Below, one piece after another: positions 37,995 to 45,007 of a DNA stretch of 45,007 nucleotides (positions are counted from its first letter, which is position 1; each line of letters starts with the position of its first letter). This DNA comes from Limnoraphis robusta CS-951 (GTDB lineage Bacteria > Cyanobacteriota > Cyanobacteriia > Cyanobacteriales > Microcoleaceae), in the NCBI RefSeq assembly GCF_000972705.2, contig NZ_LATL02000045.1, forward strand, positions 1 to 45,007, written 5' to 3'. The notes beneath the pieces are model-generated. The model saw only the letters and a list, made by a program, of their open reading frames with translations, had not been told where the DNA came from and ran no database searches. Position numbers and translations under genes: made by a program.

Positions 37995-40502
37995 TTAAAA
38001 TCCAACAATTACCCGCCATAAACCCACCATTAAAACCCCAGTTACGAGGTGTTGGGGTAACAAAAACTTAAACGGTTGACGGGCAATTTTTTGAGTTAAA
38101 ATGACAGCCGTCATCGCCCCAAAAATTAACACAGTTCCCTGTAAAAAGCTAATTACAGCCGGATGAGCGATTAATATGGGTAATCCCTCTCCATTTAACC
38201 CAAAAGTCGCCAACGCTACCGGAAGAATACGTCCCCCTTCTGATAACCCCAACTGTAAATAATGGGCTAAATTTGCCGCTAAAACTAAAGGTAAATAGCC
38301 GTAAGCCAGTTCGACAAAAGAACGAGATTTAAAATTCAAACGGATAATAAAATGAGCAAAGATTGGTAAAATCACAGGGCAACTCAAAACGGCAACCGAT
38401 AGCCCTAAATGAACGGGAAACTGCGTTAAATTCCAAGGCAAATTCAACTGTGTTTGTAACTCTGGAAGATGATGTAAAAATACCGCTCCCAACATCAAAA
38501 ATAATAAAGCCACCTCATAACTACGAGAAACATGAGTTGTCCAGAGTTCAATTCCGGGTGGACGTAAATTAAATTCAACTGAACGATGAGGACAAGCTTT
38601 TAAACAAGTCATACACAAAACACAGTCTCGGTTATCTTCCAACTGGGCGGGATGAGAATACAATGGACAGCCCTCAGTTGCCCTTCCTTCGCCTTTTTCT
38701 GGCCCTCCTTTATAACATTGATAGGTCGTACATTCCGCCGAACAAGTTCCTTGCTGCGCCCTTAATTCAGTCATTGAGAGTTTAGCAAACATCCCATTCA
38801 TTCCCCCAATGGGACAGAGATAACGACACCAGAACCGACGTTCAAATAGAGCCGAAAAAATCATCGCTCCGGCGGTAATTAATAACAGTAAACAAGCTGA
38901 TAAATAAGCTGTATTCGTTAAATCCCAGAGTTCTTCCCAGAGTAAAATTAACGCAAATAACCCAAACAAAAACCATCCGCCCCAGCGTTCCGCCGACTGT
39001 CTGGGCCAACGTTTCAGTTGACGAGGAAACAACCACAGAGATAATTTTTGGGTGACTTCTCCATAGATCATAAACGGACAAACCGCACACCAAATTCGCC
39101 CAAAAAAGGGAAATAAAATCAAAATAATCGGCCACCACCAAGCCCAAAATAAATTCAAAGCAAAGTTTTCTGAACGAGTTTGCGGGCCTAAAAATAAGAC
39201 TCCAACAATTAATGCAAATGCCGTTAAAGTAAAACCGTAATTAATCCTATCCGGCCACCAAGGACTGCGAAGAAAATGGCGAAGTTCGGGATAAGTATTG
39301 AGTAAATTGAGACGAAATTGTTTTTTCTTCGTTTGTGACGGCCAGATAATTTCTTCTGTAATTTCTAAACCGCCTTCGAGTTGAATAATTGCCCGTTCAA
39401 CTAAGTTGAGAAGTTCCCGTAGATTATTCGGAAAATCATAGGCTTGCAGTCGCCGTAAAGCTTCGGGAGTAATCCGAGCTTTTTCCATGCCTTTAGCGCG
39501 ACAAATTAAGCTAATATAATATTTTACCCAGTCTTCTAAATCTGCTTTTCTCAAGCGCAATGGCGGAACTTTAATAGAATGATCGACAATAGAATTAATT
39601 TCAGAAATCGCTTTTTCAGAGATAATAATAATCTGCGCTTCACAGGTTTTAACAGGGGCTTCTGGTTCTCCTAAACGACTCACAGGACTATAAGCTTTTG
39701 TTTGAATCAGGTTAATAATTGTTGGTAAAAGTTCAGGCGGCAGATCATGGACATTATTCAAAATTAAGGTTCCTTCGCCCAAGGTTTCAATTAATCCCGG
39801 TTTTCCACCCACACGACCTAATAATTCTGAACCACTGGTTTGTAAGGTGCTACAATCAACTTTAATCAGAGGTTTACGCCGCTCCGACGAACCAAAATGA
39901 ATTAACGCTGCAATATTATCTTTTTCGAGTCCTGGTTCCCCAAAAATTAACACAGACTGACGATTTTTTGTAGCTTGTTTAATTTGCGATCGCAATCTCA
40001 CCGCATAGCGACTTCTTCCGACCACTCCCCGTCTGGCTTTTGGGACTAAATAGGGTTGTAAAATTAGCAGTCGTTCCTGTTCATAAACCAGTTGAGAAGA
40101 TAAGGCTTCGACTTCTTCAACCAATTGCTGAGAAAACACCTGATTAATTTCAGGATATTGACTCACCAATTGATTAAAAGGTTCAGCCGAAATAAACCAA
40201 AATTCACATTCACTGAGCGTAATTAACGTTTGTCTAACCGATGTTTTAACTAACAATTCTTGAAGATTAATCGCCGCTCCGGGTAATAAGCCATAGGATC
40301 GCCAGCGTTGCAGTTGGGCTTCGATCCGACCCGATCGCAGAATGTAGAGTCCTTCTGGGGGTGTTCCTTCTGTAGTGATCGCTTGTTGTGAGTCTAGAAT
40401 GCGCTCTTCGAGTTGGGAAGCGATCGCCTCTAGGGTTTCTCGGCTTAGGAGGCTTAAAGCACTTCGTTCTTGCAGCCATGTCACCAACTCTTGAACGTTC
40501 AT
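37995..40502 (-). CDS. Fusion: cNMP-binding domain, degenerate sigma-54-type AAA, membrane polyferredoxin
   Basis: An 835-residue protein with three parts. Residues about 10-125 form a cyclic-nucleotide-binding-like domain (GLYILRSGRIEAQL). Residues about 160-380 resemble the AAA domain of sigma-54 activators, but Walker A is GEPGLEKD (187-195), Walker B reads LILNNV where LFLDEI is usual, and no GAFTGA loop exists, so ATP hydrolysis and sigma-54 contact look lost. Residues about 420-835 carry about 8 TM helices plus NapH/CcoG-like motifs: WCAVCP (471-476), CRYLCP (559-564), cysteines 587, 591, 596, 612 and CVLCMTCLKACP (627-638), fit for two 4Fe-4S clusters. There is no HTH. The function is unknown; membrane redox relay or redox/cNMP sensing are guesses. 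Confidence 0.85.
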   Translation of the reverse strand: MNVQELVTWLQERSALSLLSRETLEAIASQLEERILDSQQAITTEGTPPEGLYILRSGRIEAQLQRWRSYGLLPGAAINLQELLVKTSVRQTLITLSECEFWFISAEPFNQLVSQYPEINQVFSQQLVEEVEALSSQLVYEQERLLILQPYLVPKARRGVVGRSRYAVRLRSQIKQATKNRQSVLIFGEPGLEKDNIAALIHFGSSERRKPLIKVDCSTLQTSGSELLGRVGGKPGLIETLGEGTLILNNVHDLPPELLPTIINLIQTKAYSPVSRLGEPEAPVKTCEAQIIIISEKAISEINSIVDHSIKVPPLRLRKADLEDWVKYYISLICRAKGMEKARITPEALRRLQAYDFPNNLRELLNLVERAIIQLEGGLEITEEIIWPSQTKKKQFRLNLLNTYPELRHFLRSPWWPDRINYGFTLTAFALIVGVLFLGPQTRSENFALNLFWAWWWPIILILFPFFGRIWCAVCPFMIYGEVTQKLSLWLFPRQLKRWPRQSAERWGGWFLFGLFALILLWEELWDLTNTAYLSACLLLLITAGAMIFSALFERRFWCRYLCPIGGMNGMFAKLSMTELRAQQGTCSAECTTYQCYKGGPEKGEGRATEGCPLYSHPAQLEDNRDCVLCMTCLKACPHRSVEFNLRPPGIELWTTHVSRSYEVALLFLMLGAVFLHHLPELQTQLNLPWNLTQFPVHLGLSVAVLSCPVILPIFAHFIIRLNFKSRSFVELAYGYLPLVLAANLAHYLQLGLSEGGRILPVALATFGLNGEGLPILIAHPAVISFLQGTVLIFGAMTAVILTQKIARQPFKFLLPQHLVTGVLMVGLWRVIVGF

Positions 40503-40565
40503 CGCGAGTTCTCCCCTTTACCTTTATCTTCTATTTTAATAGAGAACGAACTATTAACTCAAACC

Positions 40566-40649
40566 ATGATCGAACTTTCTAACTTTTGGGTTCCTGGCGC
40601 ACTTTTAGGGTTAATTATCTTAGCCGCTATTTTTTTCAGTTCCCGTTAA
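40566..40649 (+). CDS. Candidate 27-residue single-pass membrane microprotein
   Basis: ATG-to-TAA frame encoding MIELSNFWVPGALLGLIILA plus AIFFSSR: a polar start, one hydrophobic helix with a Trp-Val-Pro-Gly entry and a positively charged end. This resembles the layout of small photosynthetic or respiratory complex subunits (PetL, PetN, PsbX type), but the sequence matches none that I recognise. It is divergent from the cNMP fusion gene (63 bases between starts) and followed by an apparent terminator. No strong ribosome-binding site is visible. Confidence 0.45.
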   Translation: MIELSNFWVPGALLGLIILAAIFFSSR

Positions 40650-40654
40650 AAGGT

Positions 40655-40717
40655 AAAAACCCACCCTAAAACACAGACAAACTGATCTTTGTGTCTCGTG
40701 TGTCGAGCGGGTTTTTT
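40655..40717. terminator. Probable bidirectional intrinsic terminator
   Basis: AAAAACCC (40655-40662) pairs with GGGTTTTTT (40709-40717), enclosing an imperfect inner stem (CAAA/TTTG and ACAC/GTGT). The T-run on each strand follows the stem. It lies between the microprotein on the plus strand and the converging REC-LuxR gene (stop at 40732), so it could end both. Confidence 0.65.
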
Positions 40718-40731
40718 AACCCAGACTTGGA

Positions 40732-41400
40732 CTAATCAATCAAATGGTTTTTGAGAGCAAATCGCACTAATTCTGCTCGGTTGCTGCTGTCAGTTTTTCT
40801 TAATAAACTGCTCACATATTTTTCAATGGTTCTCGGACTTAAATGCAGGTTTTCACCAATTTGTACATTGGAGAATCCTTCGGTTAACAAGTCCAAAACC
40901 TGTTGTTCTCGCTCCGTTAAATTAATCTGAATTGAAGAGACTCCTTTCAACTCCGATGAAGTCGAAGAAGAGCCATTCGCCACCACCACTGACTCAGTAA
41001 CTCGCGATCGCAATTCCGACTCTATCAACTGCGATCGCTCCAATAAAGCTCGAATGACTACGCCCAATTCGTGAAGTTCAAACGGTTTAGGTAAGTAATT
41101 ATCGCAGCCCAATTGATAGCCCCGAATTCGTTCAGAAATCGCTGTGTGAGCCGTTAAAAAAATAACCGGAAGCAGACGAAAAGCCGGACGAGAACGGATA
41201 CGTTTAACGAGATCATAGCCGTCCATCTCAGGCATTGCAATATCGGTGACGATCAGGTGAGGCTTGTGTTTGTCTACCAACTCAAGCGCCTCTTGACCGT
41301 TCTCAGCAGAAATCACAGTGTAACCTGCAATTTCCAAATAATCACCGATCGAGAGGCGAGTCCCGAAGTCGTCATCTACAACCAATATCGTTAGGGGCAT
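40732..41400 (-). CDS. NarL-type response regulator, Ycf29/Rre1-like
   Basis: A 222-residue DNA-binding response regulator: receiver domain 1-120 (VVDDDFGTRL, phosphoacceptor in IVTDIAMPEMDG, YLPKPFEL), a serine-rich linker, and a LuxR/GerE helix-turn-helix at about 158-222 (LTEREQQVLDLLTEGFSNVQ, LSPRTIEKYVSSLL). The MPLTILVxDDDxGTRLSI start resembles Rre1 (Ycf29), a stress-response regulator working with Hik2/Hik34 in Synechocystis; orthology is inferred from memory of that sequence and should be treated as likely, not proven. Confidence 0.85.
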   Translation of the reverse strand: MPLTILVVDDDFGTRLSIGDYLEIAGYTVISAENGQEALELVDKHKPHLIVTDIAMPEMDGYDLVKRIRSRPAFRLLPVIFLTAHTAISERIRGYQLGCDNYLPKPFELHELGVVIRALLERSQLIESELRSRVTESVVVANGSSSTSSELKGVSSIQINLTEREQQVLDLLTEGFSNVQIGENLHLSPRTIEKYVSSLLRKTDSSNRAELVRFALKNHLID

Positions 41401-41707
41401 AGGACGGGGACTGGAAATTCAAGTATAGAAGATCAGTCAGCATTGCTTGTTTTGGATTCGGCTTTTTTATTTTTGACCAAAGAAAACAAGCAATTCTTAT
41501 AGCTTACATTTGTTCAGCTTATCGATTATACCCTGTCTAGGGCTTAAATCCAATTCCAAAAGTGAGGGAGGGTGATCTAACGGGGTGTTTGAGAACAGTC
41601 ACCCGCGTAGGGGCGGGTTCTAAGTAGATTTAAGTCACGGACTGACAATCTAATCTACCTACATAAACCCCCCCAACCCTCAGAATGCCTGTTTTGGCTT
41701 AATAAAC
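41401..41707 (-). other. Gap after pgi with hairpin repeats
   Basis: About 307 bases without a gene. It contains ACCCGC-gtaggg-GCGGGT (about 41601-41618) and GTAGATT/AATCTAC (about 41625-41660), giving compact hairpins downstream of pgi. The GTAGGGGCGGGTT word is reminiscent of dispersed cyanobacterial intergenic repeats. It may act as the pgi transcript end, although no T-run follows. Confidence 0.4.
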
Positions 41708-43297
41708 CTAAGCGTTGTAACTCACCGTTAAACTCGCAGGTTGAGCCAGATTTCCTTCAAGCACAATACCGCGATTATTAGCGGCTAGATGTCGTAAAAT
41801 CTTGTAGGCTTGTTCGACATTTTCAGAAGCACCCGCTTTCTCAACCAAAGCCTCTAAAGACAGTCCAGCCCCTTCTGCAATTAATACTTTCAGCAGTTCT
41901 TGTTGCAAATTCAAGACTGTAGCTGCGGCTTTTTTGCCCGATTCGACTCCGGGTTGGTGATAAGCATTAATATTCACCAAGAACCCATAGAAACTCACCG
42001 CCCGTTCATACAGCGCAATTAACGCCCCCACCGTGCGCGGTGTTACCTCTGAAATGGTAATCGTAATCGAATCTCGCTGATTTTCATACAACGCCTGTCG
42101 AGTCCCTTGCAAAAATCCCGAGAGATAGTCCCCGGCGGTAACATTGGGTTCAACTTCAACAGATGGCCCTTTACGATCTTGCAACACTTCAATAAACGTC
42201 GCAAAAAAGTTCGGCACCCCATCCCGCAACTGTTGGACGTAGGCGTGTTGATCGGTAGATCCTTTGTTTCCGTAAACGGCTATCCCCTGGTTAACGACAT
42301 TGCCATCGAGATCTTTTTCTTTGCCCAAAGACTCCATCACCAACTGTTGCAGGTAGCGGCTAAACACTTGCAAACTGTCTTTGTAGGGCAGCACTACCAT
42401 GTCTTTTTCGCCCTTACCATTGCCGACATAATACCAACTCAGGGCTAGCAACGCCGAGGGATTGGTTTTCAAGTCAGGTTTACGGGTGGCTTCATCCATG
42501 ACTTTCGCCCCTTCTAGCATCGAGCGAACATCAATCCCTTGCAGCGCCGCAGGTAACAAACCGACGGCTGAGAGTTCAGAAGTTCGTCCTCCTACCCAGT
42601 CCGCCATTGGGAACCTCTCGATCCAGCCTTCAGACTTAGCGAATTGATCGAGTTTGCTACCGACTCCGGTTGTGGCGATCGCGTGTTTGCTAAACTCTAA
42701 TCCTTGGGCTTCATAGGCGTGTTTGGCTTCTTTCATCCCATTACTGGGTTCAGGAGTCCCGCCCGACTTAGAAATCACCAGAGTTAAAGTGCTTTGAAGT
42801 CTATCTTTCAACTCACCCAACACCCGATCAATGCCATCCGGGTCAGTATTGTCAATAAAATGAATTTTCAGGGGGGAAGAGTCTGGTGTCAAGGCTTGTG
42901 CGACAAATTGCGGCCCTAGTGCCGAACCCCCAATACCGATGGAGAGTAAGTCGGTAAATTTTGGCGATCCGGGCGGTTTCACTTCGCCGCTATGAACCTT
43001 TTTGGCAAAGGCTTCTATTTGTTCGAGGGTGCTAATGATTTCTCGCTTAATTTCCGAAGTCGGGGCCAGATCGGGATCTCGTAACCAATAGTGACCCACC
43101 ATGCGGTTTTCATCCGGGTTCATGATCGCTCCCCCTTCGAGAGCTTCCATGTCTTTGAACGCTTTGTCAAACTGGGGTTTCATCGACTCGCAGAAAGCAT
43201 CATCAAAGCGCACGCGACTCACATCGAGGTATAACCCCAAGCCTTCGTGATAGTATAACCAATCTTGGTAGCGTTGCCAAAGTGCTGAGGCATCCAT
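41708..43297 (-). CDS. pgi: Glucose-6-phosphate isomerase
   Basis: Interconverts glucose-6-phosphate and fructose-6-phosphate in glycolysis, gluconeogenesis and the oxidative pentose phosphate pathway. The 529-residue length is typical of cyanobacterial Pgi. Motifs: [13 protein letters not shown] (phosphate-binding), [36 protein letters not shown], the [18 protein letters not shown] region with catalytic residues, and the C-terminal [12 protein letters not shown] with the active-site lysine. Start ATG at 43297. Monocistronic. Confidence 0.97.
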   Translation of the reverse strand: MDASALWQRYQDWLYYHEGLGLYLDVSRVRFDDAFCESMKPQFDKAFKDMEALEGGAIMNPDENRMVGHYWLRDPDLAPTSEIKREIISTLEQIEAFAKKVHSGEVKPPGSPKFTDLLSIGIGGSALGPQFVAQALTPDSSPLKIHFIDNTDPDGIDRVLGELKDRLQSTLTLVISKSGGTPEPSNGMKEAKHAYEAQGLEFSKHAIATTGVGSKLDQFAKSEGWIERFPMADWVGGRTSELSAVGLLPAALQGIDVRSMLEGAKVMDEATRKPDLKTNPSALLALSWYYVGNGKGEKDMVVLPYKDSLQVFSRYLQQLVMESLGKEKDLDGNVVNQGIAVYGNKGSTDQHAYVQQLRDGVPNFFATFIEVLQDRKGPSVEVEPNVTAGDYLSGFLQGTRQALYENQRDSITITISEVTPRTVGALIALYERAVSFYGFLVNINAYHQPGVESGKKAAATVLNLQQELLKVLIAEGAGLSLEALVEKAGASENVEQAYKILRHLAANNRGIVLEGNLAQPASLTVSYNA

Positions 43298-43508
43298 AGT
43301 ATCGTCTTCCGCTAATTACAAAAGCTAATGCAGAATTTCGCTCAAACTGCTGTTAATGAGGAAAGCCGGACATCACGCCCAATATTTCCTGATCAATCAT
43401 GGTTATGGTCAGGTAGACCGAACCCTATCTCACAACCGACCCTAATTTACCATTAGTTTTTGAGGAGGAAGGTATTTCATTTACCAAATCTAAAGATTTT
43501 ATAGCTCG

Positions 43509-43766
43509 TTAAATTTCCGGCTTGGGTAAAATTCGGATAAATTTAACAATTTGACCCGTTACCTCAATACCAATAAAATAATCATCAAGAGTAAAACGAT
43601 AAAAAAGCAGGCTGGTGTCTAGGGGGTGCAGTTCCGGTAAGTCGTATAGGCTATCAAGTTGCTGGAACTGAACAAAGACATAATCATACACCCGTTTATA
43701 AACCGAGGGTTCTAAACTGATTAAGTCTCTCAGGAAAGAGCGAGCATAACGCACGTCAAGGTTCAC
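43509..43766 (-). CDS. RelE/ParE-superfamily toxin
   Basis: An 85-residue protein, VRYARSFLRDLISLEPSVYK at the start and TGQIVKFIRILPKP at the end, with YRFTLDDYFIGIEV in between: the beta-sheet/basic-helix pattern of RelE-like mRNA interferases or ParE-like toxins common in cyanobacteria. The start codon is GTG at 43766. It lies 48 bases after the small upstream gene, forming an antitoxin-toxin pair. The substrate cannot be told from sequence. Confidence 0.8.
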   Translation of the reverse strand: MNLDVRYARSFLRDLISLEPSVYKRVYDYVFVQFQQLDSLYDLPELHPLDTSLLFYRFTLDDYFIGIEVTGQIVKFIRILPKPEI

Positions 43767-43814
43767 AGAAGATTCAGCAATAGCACAAAATGTTAGAAGC
43801 TATATCTTTATTTA

Positions 43815-44042
43815 TCAATGTTTAATCATATAATCATTCGACAGCACCCGCATCGCTTCCTCAGTGGTGAAAGAGTCTCCTGGTTTTAAAGTTCTTTGAG
43901 CATATTGAATCGCCTTTAGCATATAGGCATCATAATACAACGTTGTCAGGACTTCCCAAGACCGTTCTAGCTCACTTGTTGGCATTTGGTCAACTAAATT
44001 GTGCAGTTGTTGGCGACGCGATTTCATTTTCTCTCTATCCAA
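43815..44042 (-). CDS. Probable antitoxin of the RelE-type pair
   Basis: A 75-residue, mostly helical protein (KSRRQQLHNLVDQMPTSELE, then a C-terminal FTTEEAMRVLSNDY). It precedes the toxin in the same direction, the usual antitoxin-first order. The segment QMPTSELERSWEVL recalls short cyanobacterial antitoxins that pair with RelE toxins; no clear DNA-binding fold can be named. Assignment rests mainly on gene order and size. Confidence 0.65.
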   Translation of the reverse strand: MDREKMKSRRQQLHNLVDQMPTSELERSWEVLTTLYYDAYMLKAIQYAQRTLKPGDSFTTEEAMRVLSNDYMIKH

Positions 44043-44111
44043 TACGCGATTTAGTCGTTTACAAGATAACTTTTCTAATTCAAATATTGCACAATTATAG
44101 AGGGATTGGGG

Positions 44112-44360
44112 TTAATCTGTATAACGACGCTTGAAACGAGAATCTAAATAATGTCTCTTTTTCAGATTACAACTTCGACAAAGGGTTTGTAAATTGCTGA
44201 TGTCGTTACTTCCGCCTTTGGCTAAGGGAATAATATGATCAATCGTCAATTCTGCTTCTAAATTCGTTTTTTGACAACTTTGACAACAATAACTATCCCG
44301 TTGAAATACATATTTTCTCACTTCAGGCGGAATAATAATTCGCGGTGTTTTTTCGTTCAT
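44112..44360 (-). CDS. Small HNH endonuclease
   Basis: An 82-residue protein made of a single HNH domain: zinc-binding CQSC and CRSC pairs, core DHIIPLAKGGSNDISNLQ, then LKKRHYL. It resembles HNH proteins of the McrA-like group. The frame is open to 44573, but that extension runs through the repeat element at 44380-44540 and translates both repeat units as similar peptide blocks, so the ATG at 44360 is the likely true start. Role unknown; it could be a stand-alone nuclease or a relic of a larger defence gene. Confidence 0.8.
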   Translation of the reverse strand: MNEKTPRIIIPPEVRKYVFQRDSYCCQSCQKTNLEAELTIDHIIPLAKGGSNDISNLQTLCRSCNLKKRHYLDSRFKRRYTD

Positions 44361-44379
44361 CTGTTTTTTACTCTTATCT

Positions 44380-44540
44380 GTAGGTTGGGTTAAGCAATAG
44401 CGCAACCCAACAAAAATCATAATAACTGTTGGGTTTAGTTCAGGGGATTGATCCTCGCATCTTGTAGGTTTGGTTAAGCAATAGCGCAACCCAAGAAAAA
44501 CCATTATAACTGTTGGGTTTTGTTCCTCAACCCAACCTAC
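44380..44540. repeat. 161-bp repeat element with 12-bp terminal inverted repeats
   Basis: The element starts with GTAGGTTGGGTT (44380-44391) and ends with its exact reverse complement AACCCAACCTAC (44529-44540). Inside are two tandem 57-bp units (44380-44436 and 44464-44520) differing at 4 positions and offset by 84 bp. Each unit has an internal GGTT-type/AACC stem around aagcaatagcg. This is the layout of a small non-autonomous element or dispersed palindromic repeat; the GTAGGTTGGGTT word is familiar from intergenic repeats of filamentous cyanobacteria. Confidence 0.85.
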
Positions 44541-44553
44541 TTTTTCAATGATT

Positions 44554-44949
44554 TTAGTTATGTTCCGTTTCACTTTCCATTAACTTCTGACGCAAACTAT
44601 CTAACGGTGATTCGGGTTCAGAAACTTCGGGTTCATCAGGACAAAATTCAACAATAACTTTTAACCTCACTTTTCCTTTTTGCCATCCCGTTGAACCCAT
44701 TTTTAAAATTTCACAGTTTTTTCCTTCGTTAAACCACTCTCCATTGGGATTTTCCAGTTTACTTTCCGACTTTGTAATAGGCGCACATTGGACTCCTTTT
44801 GATTGTAATTCGTCTACAAAATTAGTAGCTACCCATCCCGTTAAAGCTGTGATCACCTTTTTGTGCAAGTGGCTAATTTTATGGCTTTCATTCTCAAACG
44901 AGATCACATCATTTTCACTACAGTTATGCGAAATTAAATTATCTTCCAT
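44554..44949 (-). CDS. KGK-domain protein
   Basis: A 131-residue protein whose C-terminal half carries the cyanobacterial KGK domain: GEWFNEGKNCEILKMGSTGW, QKGKVRLKVIVEFCPDEPE, then SPLDSLRQKL. No TM helix or enzyme motif. ATG at 44949 is chosen over an upstream TTG because GGAG lies 7 bases before it. The function of KGK proteins is unknown. It is the first gene of the leftward group leading to the repeat element and HNH gene. Confidence 0.85.
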   Translation of the reverse strand: MEDNLISHNCSENDVISFENESHKISHLHKKVITALTGWVATNFVDELQSKGVQCAPITKSESKLENPNGEWFNEGKNCEILKMGSTGWQKGKVRLKVIVEFCPDEPEVSEPESPLDSLRQKLMESETEHN

Positions 44950-45007
44950 TTGCAATCTCCTAAACTATTCCATTATATATCACGATATGACCCCCACCAA
45001 CCTCCCC

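Noticed and set aside
44380..44540. CRISPR array
   Set aside because: Only two long, near-identical units with terminal inverted repeats and no spacer pattern; no array was seen elsewhere in the window.
44361..44573. N-terminal extension of the HNH gene
   Set aside because: Encoded by the repeat element and composed of two similar blocks; the ATG at 44360 gives a complete HNH domain. Kept as a finding, not as the gene call.

Overview
The window is cyanobacterial chromosome, most likely from a filamentous Oscillatoriales-type species; the order is inferred, the phylum is well supported. Evidence for the phylum is an S10-spc-alpha ribosomal operon that lacks rpsJ, rpsN and rpmD at their usual places, together with ndhN, ldpA, a Ycf45-type R3H ATPase, a Ycf29/Rre1-like regulator, a KGK-domain gene and many copies of the GCGATCGC (HIP1) octamer.

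Positions 1-787 hold the decayed end of a mobile element. It has the C-terminus of an IS607-type serine recombinase overlapping the N-terminus of a TnpB, plus a structured non-coding stretch ending in a hairpin. It lies directly after rpsI, where rpmE would be expected. Positions 788-17496 (minus strand) form one long translation cluster, in transcription order: rplC, rplD, rplW, rplB, rpsS, rplV, rpsC, rplP, rpmC, rpsQ, rplN, rplX, rplE, rpsH, rplF, rplR, rpsE, rplO, secY, adk, infA, rpmJ, rpsM, rpsK, rpoA, rplQ, truA, rplM, rpsI. An approximately 800-base non-coding leader with a long inverted repeat (17497-18322) separates it from the divergent genes ndhN, ldpA and the R3H/AAA ATPase gene (18323-22168).

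Positions 22354-31629 form a plus-strand chemosensory operon: CheR with TPRs, a tandem-CheW protein, two HAMP-less methyl-accepting proteins with almost identical signalling domains, a 51-codon remnant resembling the start of a third receptor, a CheA-REC hybrid and CheB. A single-domain response regulator converges on it. Downstream is a 1216-residue multi-domain histidine kinase with a canonical LOV (blue-light) domain and a separate cysteine-rich GAF segment.

The remainder (36366-45007) holds tRNA-Gln(UUG), guanine deaminase, an unusual fusion of a cyclic-nucleotide-binding domain, a degenerate sigma-54-type AAA domain and a membrane polyferredoxin, a 27-residue membrane microprotein candidate, a REC-LuxR regulator, pgi, a RelE-type toxin-antitoxin pair, a small HNH nuclease, a repeat element with 12-bp terminal inverted repeats, and a KGK-domain gene. 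The best candidates for undescribed biology are the cNMP-AAA-polyferredoxin fusion, the LOV/Cys-rich GAF kinase, and the receptor operon with its homogenised paralogues and vestigial third receptor.
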